Assembly (NCBI GenBank): GCA_007132865.1
Contig: SLNU01000041.1
Location: 1 to 6,423 of the forward strand
Reading direction: 5' to 3'
DNA length: 6,423 nucleotides
Source: Bacteroidales bacterium
GTDB taxonomy: Bacteria; Bacteroidota; Bacteroidia; Bacteroidales; UBA7960
A model generated the notes under the pieces. The model ran no database searches. It worked only from the letters and a program-made list of their open reading frames with translations, and had not been told where the DNA came from. Below, in pieces: positions 1-6,423 of this stretch (positions are counted from its first letter, which is position 1; each line of letters starts with the position of its first letter). The translations under genes and the position numbers were made by a program.

Positions 1-167
1 ACAAGGCTGTCGGCCTCTCCTTTCAACAAATGTTTGGCAGCCAGATTCCCGAACAGCAGGCGGCGGTGTGGGACCGAGAACAGGGCCACCACCAGCGCAT
101 TGCTTTTCATCGTGGCCTGGTCCAGTTCTGCTGACCATTTTTTTAATATGGAGTCGGATGGGGTCAT
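1..167 (-). CDS. N-terminal fragment of a probable PAS-type sensor (histidine kinase?) protein
   Basis: Only the first 55 codons are in the window; the gene continues past position 1. It starts at an ATG whose complement is at 165-167, 7 nt after the stop of the B12-binding gene, so the two are almost certainly one transcript and perhaps translationally coupled. The visible protein starts MTPSDSILKKWSAELDQ, then has a hydrophobic strand (ALVVALFSV), a turn (PHRRLLFGN) and a short helix (AAKHLLKGE). This strand-turn-helix layout, with 'R-LLFGN-AAKHLL', resembles the start of PAS domains in Bacteroidota sensor kinases, where a similar 'rilfaN-a-lLG' pattern is common. No signal peptide or membrane segment is seen. 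The kinase identity is inferred from this fragment and from the neighbouring sensory protein; no HisKA or HATPase motif is inside the window. It could also be another PAS-containing regulator. Confidence 0.5.
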   Translation of the reverse strand, partial: MTPSDSILKKWSAELDQATMKSNALVVALFSVPHRRLLFGNLAAKHLLKGEADSL

Positions 168-174
168 TTGGTTT

Positions 175-825
175 TCAGCTTGTCATTTGGTCAATATGTA
201 CTTCAAGGGTGTAGAGGTCAGGGATCAGTGTTACCATCGGATCGCCGGTGACCACTTCCTGTCCGCCATGCCGGAAAGCTTGTCCGCCTACGAGCACCGG
301 AATTTCCGGAAAGCTTTGCCGGACCTCCTGTAGCATTCTTTTCAGGTCGGGGATATGGAAGTAAATACTGGCAGACAACGCAAAAAGATCGGGTTGCACT
401 TTTCCGGCGTAGATGATCAGGTCCCTCACGGGCACATTGGACCCCAGGAAAAAGCTGTCCCACCCCTTCATCTCAAAAACATCTGCCACCATTTTCACAC
501 CAATTTGGTGCAGCTCATTCTCCACGCAGGCCAGCATCACCTTTTTCTTTATTCTGGATCTGGTCACCAGGAAGGGGAACAACTCATTCATGATGGCTTC
601 CGAAACCGAAGTGGCCAGATGCTCCTCGGCCACAGTGATCCGGTTGTTCTCCCACAGCTCGCCAACCCCGTAGAGGGCGTGCTTAATAAGCTCCTCGTAA
701 ATGGTTTGTACCGGGATGTCTTTCTCGAGCAGTTCCCTTACCATACGGGAGCTTGCCATGCGGTCGCCGGCCAGGAGCGACTCCCGGAACAATTCCTTTA
801 TTTTCGGATCAGGGAGTTTTTCCAT
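175..825 (-). CDS. Stand-alone cobalamin (B12)-binding protein, CarH/LitR/AerR-like, no DNA-binding domain
   Basis: This is a 216-residue cytoplasmic protein with two domains. Residues 1-88 form the helical B12-binding-2 cap domain; 92-216 form the Rossmann-like cobalamin-binding domain. The cap carries W58 and E68-H69, which fits Wx9EH, the motif that packs over the adenosyl group in CarH-type photoreceptors. The second domain has E104-L-H106-Q-I-G109 (ExHxxG; H106 is the expected lower axial cobalt ligand), then S151-A-S153 and G180-G181, the usual loops around the nucleotide tail. The MerR-type DNA-binding domain of CarH/LitR is absent, so the protein probably signals by protein contact, as AerR does; the likely partner is the PAS-like protein encoded 7 nt downstream. 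The residue after W58 is Glu, not the His that binds cobalt in light-exposed Thermus CarH. I chose the ATG at 825 because the longer frame would start at TTG (861) and its 12 extra residues match nothing. A corrinoid carrier for a methyltransferase is less likely given Wx9EH and the lack of methyltransferase genes. Confidence 0.85.
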   Translation of the reverse strand: MEKLPDPKIKELFRESLLAGDRMASSRMVRELLEKDIPVQTIYEELIKHALYGVGELWENNRITVAEEHLATSVSEAIMNELFPFLVTRSRIKKKVMLACVENELHQIGVKMVADVFEMKGWDSFFLGSNVPVRDLIIYAGKVQPDLFALSASIYFHIPDLKRMLQEVRQSFPEIPVLVGGQAFRHGGQEVVTGDPMVTLIPDLYTLEVHIDQMTS

Positions 826-851
826 CGCATTGTATTGAAATAATGCGATGG
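822..851. repeat. Perfect 10-bp inverted repeat spanning the start of the B12-binding gene
   Basis: CCATCGCATT at 822-831 is the exact reverse complement of AATGCGATGG at 842-851, separated by a 10-bp AT-rich spacer. The downstream arm, read on the minus strand, contains the ATG start codon at 825 and the next base. It could be a protein-binding operator, since the arms are one helical turn apart on a 20-bp centre-to-centre spacing. It could also be an RNA hairpin that hides the start codon in a read-through transcript from the gene upstream. The repeat itself is seen directly; either role is inference. Confidence 0.6.
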
Positions 852-880
852 TAAGATACAAAAAGACTTAGGAAATACAA
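851..880 (-). promoter_or_regulatory. Possible promoter of the B12-sensor/kinase unit
   Basis: On the minus strand TTG (878-880) is followed after 19 bp by TATCTTAC (851-858). This resembles the Bacteroidota pattern of a -33 TTG/TTTG and a -7 TAnnTTTG box, but the last two bases of the -7 box do not match. Initiation would fall near 843-846, inside the inverted repeat, giving a leader of about 20 nt before the ATG at 825. The assignment is tentative, though some promoter is expected here because the 92-bp gap separates functionally unrelated genes. Confidence 0.35.
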
Positions 881-917
881 GATGGTCCCGGCCAATAATT
901 TTTGGGCATCCCGCTAC

Positions 918-3900
918 TTATAGGACATTCAGCATGCCGTCCCTCAGTTTTCCAAGCCTGTAGCCAGACTTTTCTGAAAGTGCATTTAGTCGATTAAAGC
1001 GTTTTTTGTAGCGCTCAAAGACCTGATCAACATTGTTTGTGCCTGGGTCCGGCCGGCCGGCTTGCCCTAAATAACATTCGAAAAAGCCAAGGGTAAAAAA
1101 CCATTGCATCAGCTCTTCAAAATGTTCCTTGCTGTAATACCAGACATTGTTGTATTGGTTGACCCCCAGAAACTCCTGCACCACTGGATCAGAAAGCAGG
1201 CTTTCTGTAATCGGAATTGCTGTTTCATGGGTTGCGGGGTCTTCCTCGGACTGATGCTCCGGGCGGGTGAAGAGGGCCGGGCCGTATTTTGAGATGATCC
1301 TGACCAGCAGGATGTCGCGCCGGATCCCGTCCGCACCCTTCCCGGATGCCTGAAAAATTTGCTGCAACGGCCATTGCATTCTGAACGGCCATTGCATTCC
1401 GGAGGTGCTGTCCGTTTCCGCCTGCTCCGTTGCGCCTTCACCGGGGTCTTTGATTGCAGCCAGTGCGTAAGAGGCCATCAGTATGGAAAGGTTCTCCCGG
1501 CTGCCTTCCAGCCGCACGCAGGGTTCCGGTCCGATGGGGGTATCCATGCTGGCCAATCCTTTGCCAGGTTCCGGCCCGGTGGTCTCCGTGCCGGCCGACC
1601 CGATGGCGGGTTCCGGTCCGGGCGCCACCCCGCCGGCCTTCATCCGTTCCCTGCCGGACTGCATCCGTTCCCTGCAATGCAGCATGCCCTTCCGGGCAGC
1701 CCCGACCATTGCGCCGAAGGCTTCGGCAGCCTGCCCGGCATCCCCGGGCATGTCCAGGTCGCTGAAAGCCTCCTCAGCAAAAGTCCGGTGACGCTCAATC
1801 AATGCAGGCACATTCTCGTCGTTTAGCGACAGATTCTCAAATAGCTTCGCAAAAGCCTCATAGGTGGCTTTGAGCCGGAGGTGGTCCAACTCCCGCACGA
1901 TACTGTCCGTACCATGTCCCCCAAGTTTGTGATGCAGGCGCTCCAGGACATTGCCTTCCTGTTCCGGTTTTTCAAATCCCAGGAAAACCCGGTATTCAAA
2001 CCCCTGTAGTTGCCAGGGAAAGCCTTCCCGGTGAAGCTCACTCCCTCTTCGGATGTATTCCAGCCGGCTGATCTGTTCCGTGAATACGTAATATGCCTGG
2101 TCATTGTTTTCCAGTCTGAGTGCCTCCCCCAGGCTTACCGCCGCCGTTTGTTTTTGACCACCTGAACGGACCAGCTTGGGCGTGGACGCCTTCAGCCTTC
2201 CCGTGGCCCTTTCGTACTTGTTGTTGAACAGGACCAGGGCGGCTTCGTTGCCTGACCGGTTGCTGAAGGCGAATACGTTCTCATTTACCTTCCCTGAGGA
2301 GTCAAGGAAGTTAAACTGGTAGAACTGGTCTACCTCACTGAAAAGGTACCGCTTCTTCAACAATGGGAACACCTCCCGCTGGTGCCGGTCAATCAGGGCC
2401 TGGTCAGGTGCTTCATTGTAATAGGCCCTCTGGTATTCCATGCCGTATTTCTCTGTATACCCTTCGACCTGTCCGTGTGCGAACATGGGCAGTCCGGGCA
2501 GGGTCGCCATCATGATGCACACCCCGAAGTACCTGTCTCCATTGCCGAATTGCCGGATGGCGGTCTCCTCATCCGGGTTGCTCATGAAATTCACATAGCG
2601 TTTCAGGATCTCGGGTTCAAACTCAAGCGTGTTGGAGATCAGCTCCCGGTATTTGGCATTTTCCTCATTCTTCATCATATGCATGAAGGCCGAGTTGTAT
2701 ACCCGGTGCATGCCCAGGGTCCGTACAAAGTAGCCCTCCATGAGCCAGAATGCTTCTGCCAGCAGCAATGTGTCGGGCATCTCGGCATTCATACGGTCCA
2801 CCACCTCCCTCCAGAACTCCACCGGGAACATTTCGTCAAATTCTTTTTGGCTCATGGCGTGGTCAGCCCTGGAGGGGATGTCCCCACCGGATCCGGGCCT
2901 GGGATACCACAGGCGGGAAAAATGTTTCTTTGCCAGGGTCATGGCCGCATCGAAGCGGATAATGGAAAAACGTCGGGCCACATCCATGATCTTTCCGATC
3001 ACCGCCTGCCGTACCTCCTGCTTCAGCATGTCGAGCTGGGCCGTATCGTTCCAGGGCATATTGGTGCCGTCGTTGCCGTGGTAGATATACCTTAAGTCAT
3101 CGAACCGCTTGTCGTGCCGCTGGAACACCACGGCAGCATCCGACCGGGAGTAATATCCATCCTCTATCCGGATCTCAATGTCGGGATGGTCGCTGAGGTT
3201 CTCCCCGGTGAAACGGTAAGCCGGGAAAGGCGAGTGGCGGGATTGTATGAAGAAATCCGGACGGTCCACCATCCACTTTGAATATAGTCCGGTATGGTTT
3301 GGCACCATGTCGCTGGCTAGCCTTAGGCCGCGCTCCCTGGCCCGGTGGTTCAGGTCCTCGAAGGCAGACTCCCCACCCAGGTCGGCGGCAATCTCGTAGT
3401 CATAGAGGGAGTAGGCCGACGACACGGCATCGGGGTTGCCCGTCAAATGCTTGATGCGCCGGGAGGCATTGCTCCTTTCCCAGATGCCGATCAGCCAAAG
3501 CCCGTTGAAGCCCCATGCCGCCAAGGTGTCCAGTTCCTGGTCAGGCACCTGGTCCAGCGTGGAGATCCTCCTCTCGTACTTTTTGGACAGCTGGTTCAGC
3601 CATACATAGGCGTTTTTGGCCATCAGCACCACCTTGGGCATCCAGTGGGTGTCAGGCGTGAAGTGTTCATACTCCTCATAGGAACGGATGGCATCATCAG
3701 AAAGCTGGTAGCCGGATCTGCCCAGTGTGGGTCCGCCACCTGCCGACTGTCCCTTGTATTGCGGCACCATGGTTGGGGCAGCATGTCCGCCTCCACCCTC
3801 CATCCGGATATCCTCCCTGATCAGGTCCTTGCCTTTGAGGACCCATCTAATCATGGATTCAGGCAGCCAGGGCTTCCAATGCTGCAGGATATAGTCCAGC

Positions 3901-4598
3901 TGGGCGTGGATGTCGCCTGGCATCATCAGGAAAGGCGTTTTCATAAATGTCACCACATCCACCTTGTCCGGTCCGAAACCCGGCTGCCTTGCGAACCATT
4001 TTTCCAGGGAGGCAATAAGCTCTTCGTAGGATGCCTTGTCTGATAAACTGTCCGTGTCAAACAGCTCTTCAAGTTTCTTGTTGGCCGGATTCTCATTGGA
4101 AAGGCCCAGCATCAGCGACTCTTCCAGCACGAGGGAGGCGTGGCTGCGCTCAGGGGTTTCGCCTTTCAGGTATTCCGCTGCACTGGTTTTTCCCTGGAAG
4201 ACATTCACCGGCGGGAAAGCCGAGGTGAAGTCCAGCAGGGTCTTTTCGAGTTGTTCTTTGCCCAGTTGCTCTTGCAGCCATTCCAGGCACTGGCCAAGCA
4301 CTTCCGGGCCGTTCTCCTTCTCGTAGGCCCTGAGGATAAAATGGCAGGCCTCATCGAGTATGCCTGCAGCGTTCAATTCACCAGGGAAGACCTGGGTTTC
4401 CGGTCCGCGGTCCTTGTTCATTTTATGGGCCAGGAGCCTGACGGCGTAAAAATTGCCAAAGACCAGCTTGCCGTCATTGCTGAACAAAGTCTCGCCAAGC
4501 TGGTACTTTTCACGTGCCTTGCGGGAAACATGCAGTTCCCAAGGGTGATTGGCATGTTCCAAGGGGTGATTGACATGTTTTGCTCCTGTGGTGTCCAT
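918..4598 (-). CDS. Large cytoplasmic GH13 (alpha-amylase superfamily) protein
   Basis: A 1226-residue protein expected to hydrolyse or transfer alpha-glucosidic bonds in starch- or glycogen-like glucans. The central (beta/alpha)8 domain (about residues 320-780) has all four GH13 motifs: region I D430-MVPNH435; region II R548-F-D550 (nucleophile); region III LLLAE615 (acid/base); region IV F671-MSNPD676 (transition-state stabiliser). Region IV has Pro where most amylases have His (NHD). Around 780-840 lies a beta-rich stretch like the GH13 C-domain. The 300-residue N-terminal region and the roughly 380-residue C-terminal region are mostly helical and I do not recognise them; the C-terminus includes the aromatic stretch FLGVNQYNNVWYY. 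No signal peptide or membrane segment is present, so it should act inside the cell. I chose the ATG at 4598, 13 nt after the cysS stop; the frame stays open to 4658 but that would overlap cysS and add 20 unrelated residues. Co-transcription with cysS is likely. Substrate and exact subfamily cannot be read from the sequence. Confidence 0.85.
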   Translation of the reverse strand: MDTTGAKHVNHPLEHANHPWELHVSRKAREKYQLGETLFSNDGKLVFGNFYAVRLLAHKMNKDRGPETQVFPGELNAAGILDEACHFILRAYEKENGPEVLGQCLEWLQEQLGKEQLEKTLLDFTSAFPPVNVFQGKTSAAEYLKGETPERSHASLVLEESLMLGLSNENPANKKLEELFDTDSLSDKASYEELIASLEKWFARQPGFGPDKVDVVTFMKTPFLMMPGDIHAQLDYILQHWKPWLPESMIRWVLKGKDLIREDIRMEGGGGHAAPTMVPQYKGQSAGGGPTLGRSGYQLSDDAIRSYEEYEHFTPDTHWMPKVVLMAKNAYVWLNQLSKKYERRISTLDQVPDQELDTLAAWGFNGLWLIGIWERSNASRRIKHLTGNPDAVSSAYSLYDYEIAADLGGESAFEDLNHRARERGLRLASDMVPNHTGLYSKWMVDRPDFFIQSRHSPFPAYRFTGENLSDHPDIEIRIEDGYYSRSDAAVVFQRHDKRFDDLRYIYHGNDGTNMPWNDTAQLDMLKQEVRQAVIGKIMDVARRFSIIRFDAAMTLAKKHFSRLWYPRPGSGGDIPSRADHAMSQKEFDEMFPVEFWREVVDRMNAEMPDTLLLAEAFWLMEGYFVRTLGMHRVYNSAFMHMMKNEENAKYRELISNTLEFEPEILKRYVNFMSNPDEETAIRQFGNGDRYFGVCIMMATLPGLPMFAHGQVEGYTEKYGMEYQRAYYNEAPDQALIDRHQREVFPLLKKRYLFSEVDQFYQFNFLDSSGKVNENVFAFSNRSGNEAALVLFNNKYERATGRLKASTPKLVRSGGQKQTAAVSLGEALRLENNDQAYYVFTEQISRLEYIRRGSELHREGFPWQLQGFEYRVFLGFEKPEQEGNVLERLHHKLGGHGTDSIVRELDHLRLKATYEAFAKLFENLSLNDENVPALIERHRTFAEEAFSDLDMPGDAGQAAEAFGAMVGAARKGMLHCRERMQSGRERMKAGGVAPGPEPAIGSAGTETTGPEPGKGLASMDTPIGPEPCVRLEGSRENLSILMASYALAAIKDPGEGATEQAETDSTSGMQWPFRMQWPLQQIFQASGKGADGIRRDILLVRIISKYGPALFTRPEHQSEEDPATHETAIPITESLLSDPVVQEFLGVNQYNNVWYYSKEHFEELMQWFFTLGFFECYLGQAGRPDPGTNNVDQVFERYKKRFNRLNALSEKSGYRLGKLRDGMLNVL
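1366..1401. repeat. 18-bp tandem duplication inside the GH13 gene
   Basis: Two adjacent 18-bp copies (1366-1383 and 1384-1401) match at 17 of 18 bases. They are in frame and give the protein repeat MQWPFR-MQWPLQ in the C-terminal helical region. The near identity suggests a recent duplication, for example by replication slippage. Confidence 0.85.
1521..1620. repeat. Three spaced GPEP-coding repeats in a GH13 linker
   Basis: A 13-bp core close to GGGTTCCGGTCCG occurs at 1521-1533, 1566-1578 and 1608-1620, that is, at 45- and 42-bp spacing. On the coding strand each gives GPEP within a Gly/Pro/Thr/Ala-rich linker at about residues 991-1031. The sequence between cores is diverged but has similar composition (for example GSAGTETTGPEP), as expected for an expanded, flexible linker. 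Confidence 0.7.
1640..1681. repeat. 21-bp imperfect tandem repeat inside the GH13 gene
   Basis: Two adjacent 21-bp units (1640-1660, 1661-1681) share a 14-bp identical core, CATCCGTTCCCTGC. They are in frame and code for RERMQSG-RERMKAG, a charged helical segment just before the GPEP linker. Confidence 0.7.
4537..4578. repeat. 21-bp tandem duplication at the GH13 N-terminus
   Basis: Units 4537-4557 and 4558-4578 are directly adjacent and match at 18 of 21 bases. They give the His/Asn-rich heptad pair HVNHPLE-HANHPWE at about residues 8-21. The repeat lies upstream of the first conserved-looking segment (ELHVSRKAREKY), so it probably has little effect on the fold. Confidence 0.8.
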
Positions 4599-4611
4599 AA
4601 GCGTTATCGGT

Positions 4612-6102
4612 TTAATCGTTGAGCTCCCAGCTGGCCCCGTCCTTGCCATCCCTGACACGAATCTTCAAGCCATCCAGCGTATTCCGGATCTGGTCGGAAG
4701 TGTCCCAGTCTTTCTTCAACCTTGCCTGTTGGCGCATATCCAGAACCATACCCATCAGCCCGTCAACAACCCGCCCATACTTTTGACTGCCTCCTTCCTG
4801 CTCTGACAAGCCGCATATTTCGTCCAGAAACACCCGGAACGTGCTTCTAAGGCTTTCCAGATCAGATGCATTCAGGTGATCTTTTTTGTCGGATACGGAA
4901 TTGATAATGCGCACGGCCTCAAAAAGCTGGGCGATGGCCACCGGGCTGTTGAAGTCGTCGTTCATGGCCTCGTAGCACTTGACGGAAATGGACGAGATAT
5001 CCACCGTCGATTTTTCTGCGGGCTGCAGGGCCTGCAGGGTTTCCCGGGCCTGCAGCAGTCTTTTCAAGCCTTTTTCTGCCGCTTGCAGGGCCTCATTGCC
5101 GAAGTCAAGCGTGCTGCGATAATGGGCCTGGAGGATAAAGAAGCGAATGGTCATCGGATGGTAGGCCTGTTCCAGGGCAGGGTGATCCCCGCTGAAGACC
5201 TCGCGCAGGTTGATGAAATTGCCCAGGGAGCGTCCCATTTTTTTCCCGTTGATGGTGATCATGTTGTTGTGCAGCCAGTACCTGACCGCATCCTTGCCGT
5301 TGGCGGCATTGGACTGGGCGATCTCGCATTCGTGATGCGGGAACAGCAGGTCCATCCCGCCGCCGTGGATGTCGAACACTTCTCCCAGGTATTTGGTGCT
5401 CATGGCTGAGCACTCCAGGTGCCATCCCGGAAAGCCTGTGCTCCAGGGAGACGGCCAGCGCATGATGTGTTCCGGACTGGCTTTTTTCCACAGCGCGAAA
5501 TCCACGGCATTGCGTTTTTCATCCTGTCCCTCCAGCTCCCGGCTGCTGGCCATCATGTCTTCAATCTGCCGCCCGCTAAGCCTTCCGTAGCTATGTTTTT
5601 CATGGTATTTTACCACGTCAAAGTACACCGAGCCATTCACCTCATAGGCAAAGCCTGACTTAAGGATGTCCTTCACCATTTCGATCTGCTCGATGATGTG
5701 CCCCGAGGCCTGTGGTTCAATGTTTGGTCTGAGGACGTTCAGCCTGCCCATGTCATCGTGGTAACGGTTGGTATAATGCTGCACCACCTCCATGGGCTCC
5801 AGCTGCTCCAGGCGGGCCTTTTTCAGGATCTTGTCTTCTCCCTCGCTGGCATCGTTCTCCAGGTGCCCCACATCGGTAATGTTGCGCACGTAACGAACCT
5901 TGTAGCCAATGTGTTGCAGGTAGCGGTAGACCAGGTCAAAGGTGATCGCGGCCCGGGCATGTCCCAGATGGGCGTCGCCGTAGACCGTCGGACCACAGAC
6001 GTACATCCCGGTGAAAGGGGGGTTTAATGGCTGGAAACTTTCCTTTTTGCGGGTCAGGGAATTGTAGACAGTCAGGTCCGCGGCCACATTTTTAATAGAC
6101 AT
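4612..6102 (-). CDS. cysS: Cysteinyl-tRNA synthetase
   Basis: A complete 496-residue class I aminoacyl-tRNA synthetase that uses ATP to charge tRNA-Cys with cysteine in the cytoplasm; essential in most bacteria. The Rossmann catalytic domain shows M33-YVCGPTVYG, the HIGH signature as HLGH (45-48), and the KMSKS loop as KMGRS (288-292). The four zinc ligands that select cysteine are present with the spacing of the E. coli enzyme: C36, C231, H256 and E260 (E. coli C28, C209, H234, E238). The all-helical DALR and anticodon-binding regions follow from about residue 310, with [16 protein letters not shown] as a typical family stretch. Length is normal. The ATG at 6102 fits the usual N-terminus. 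A likely promoter lies about 55 bp upstream, and the GH13 gene starts 13 nt after its stop. Confidence 0.97.
   Translation of the reverse strand: MSIKNVAADLTVYNSLTRKKESFQPLNPPFTGMYVCGPTVYGDAHLGHARAAITFDLVYRYLQHIGYKVRYVRNITDVGHLENDASEGEDKILKKARLEQLEPMEVVQHYTNRYHDDMGRLNVLRPNIEPQASGHIIEQIEMVKDILKSGFAYEVNGSVYFDVVKYHEKHSYGRLSGRQIEDMMASSRELEGQDEKRNAVDFALWKKASPEHIMRWPSPWSTGFPGWHLECSAMSTKYLGEVFDIHGGGMDLLFPHHECEIAQSNAANGKDAVRYWLHNNMITINGKKMGRSLGNFINLREVFSGDHPALEQAYHPMTIRFFILQAHYRSTLDFGNEALQAAEKGLKRLLQARETLQALQPAEKSTVDISSISVKCYEAMNDDFNSPVAIAQLFEAVRIINSVSDKKDHLNASDLESLRSTFRVFLDEICGLSEQEGGSQKYGRVVDGLMGMVLDMRQQARLKKDWDTSDQIRNTLDGLKIRVRDGKDGASWELND
5011..5093. repeat. cysS: Short direct repeat inside cysS
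   Basis: A 23-bp stretch at 5011-5033 recurs at 5071-5093 with 20 of 23 identities, 60 bp (20 codons) apart. It codes for LQPAEK and LQAAEK in the helical region after the KMGRS loop. Total protein length is normal for the family, so this is either an old internal duplication or convergence in an Ala/Gln/Leu-rich helix. Confidence 0.5.
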
Positions 6103-6154
6103 GGTGAAATGATTAAAAGCTTGTTTTTCGCCCGGGAAATCCGGTCCTGATCTG

Positions 6155-6162
6155 CAAAGATA
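6155..6162 (-). promoter_or_regulatory. Bacteroidota-type -7 promoter box for cysS
   Basis: The minus strand reads TATCTTTG, a perfect match to the TAnnTTTG box recognised by the primary sigma factor of Bacteroidota, directly after a run of seven T. Initiation near 6148-6150 would give a leader of about 46 nt before the cysS ATG. No convincing -33 TTG is seen 17-23 bp upstream. It would drive cysS and probably the GH13 gene after it. Confidence 0.6.
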
Positions 6163-6193
6163 AAAAAACCTTTCGGGAAAGATTGGCGGCTAT

Positions 6194-6423
6194 TCAGGCC
6201 AGGCCAGCCTCCTTCAGTACTTTCACAGCCTCCTTGTACCCCAGTTCAAAAATCTCGTCAGCCTTGGCCACTGACAAGAGGCTGAACTGATCAAGTCCGG
6301 CCGGTTCAATATAGATGTCGCAGTCCTTTTCCTTGTTCACCGCCTGGTACCTGACCGATATATGGAAGGTGCGCTCTGCGATCTTACGGAGGTTGCCCAG
6401 CTCTTTTGCAAACCCTATCGGAT
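6194..6423 (-). CDS. C-terminal end of a patatin-like phospholipase (RssA-type)
   Basis: The last 75 or so codons, open to the window edge and ending with TGA at 6194-6196. The visible protein contains ELGNLRKIAERTFHISVR, then DCDIYIEPAGLDQFSLLSVA and KADEIFELGYKEAVKVL. A 'cD-yIeP-gL--f-ll---kadeIfelGY' ending is typical of bacterial patatin-family serine lipid hydrolases: a buried strand with conserved Asp and Pro, then a helix with the 'eif-lGY' pattern. The catalytic GxSxG and DG(A/G) motifs would lie outside the window, so activity cannot be checked. The family name rests on pattern memory of this C-terminus and on the fact that such genes often neighbour cysS in Bacteroidota. Confidence 0.6.
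   Translation of the reverse strand, partial: PIGFAKELGNLRKIAERTFHISVRYQAVNKEKDCDIYIEPAGLDQFSLLSVAKADEIFELGYKEAVKVLKEAGLA

Noticed and set aside
826..861. Longer B12-binding protein starting at TTG 861, adding 12 residues.
   Set aside because: The start would be TTG, the extra residues (MYLTIALFQYNA) do not fit the family, and they are encoded by the inverted repeat and promoter region. ATG at 825 gives a natural N-terminus.
881..917. Possible terminator in the gap after the GH13 gene (CCAA...TTGG and GGGATGCCC).
   Set aside because: Stems are only 3-4 bp and no T-run follows on the minus strand.
1051..1062. Palindromic CCGGCCGGCCGG run inside the GH13 gene.
   Set aside because: It simply encodes Ala-Gly-Arg-Pro in the GC-rich gene and has no accompanying site or conserved partner.
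2382..4043. Two long plus-strand open frames (2382-3095, 237 codons; 3345-4043, 232 codons) opposite the GH13 gene.
   Set aside because: They lie entirely antisense to the conserved GH13 catalytic and N-terminal regions, and their translations show no recognisable motif; they are shadows of a GC-rich coding strand.
4599..4658. GH13 start at 4658, overlapping the end of cysS.
   Set aside because: It would overlap cysS by 47 bp and add residues with no family resemblance; ATG at 4598 fits operon spacing.
4612..6102. KMGRS in place of KMSKS in cysteinyl-tRNA synthetase as a sign of a divergent or inactive enzyme.
   Set aside because: The second lysine-to-arginine and Ser-to-Gly changes are conservative, KMG-S variants are familiar in Bacteroidota CysRS as far as I recall, and all zinc ligands and the HIGH motif are intact.
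6162..6181. Possible terminator after the patatin gene: CTTT-CCCG-AAAG followed by G and seven T on the minus strand.
   Set aside because: The stem is only 4 bp and A/T-rich, too weak for a convincing intrinsic terminator, and the T-run abuts the TATCTTTG promoter box, which explains it better.

Overview
The window looks like chromosomal DNA of a Bacteroidota bacterium, probably of the Bacteroidales type. The reasons are a perfect TAnnTTTG (-7) promoter box ahead of cysS, no clear Shine-Dalgarno sequences at the gene starts, a patatin-like protein next to cysS, and the general character of the proteins. No mobile elements, rRNA, tRNA or CRISPR arrays are visible. All five genes lie on the minus strand, so transcription runs from high to low coordinates, and nearly the whole window is coding.

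Layout in transcription order: (1) 6423-6194, the C-terminal end of a patatin-like phospholipase; (2) a 91-bp gap holding the likely cysS promoter; (3) 6102-4612, cysS, a complete cysteinyl-tRNA synthetase; (4) after only 13 nt, 4598-918, a very large cytoplasmic GH13 (alpha-amylase superfamily) protein with long extra N- and C-terminal regions and several small in-frame tandem duplications; (5) a 92-bp gap with a possible promoter and a perfect 10-bp inverted repeat that includes the next start codon; (6) 825-175, a stand-alone cobalamin-binding protein with the Wx9EH and ExHxxG signatures of the CarH/LitR/AerR B12 photoreceptor group but no DNA-binding domain; (7) after 7 nt, 167 to the window edge, the first 55 residues of a protein that resembles the PAS-like N-terminus of a sensor kinase.

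cysS and the GH13 gene are probably co-transcribed from the cysS promoter. The B12-binding protein and the gene after it form a second probable unit. There the B12 protein may act as a light or cobalamin input module for a signalling partner. That pair, with the inverted repeat at its head, is the most interesting part of the window.
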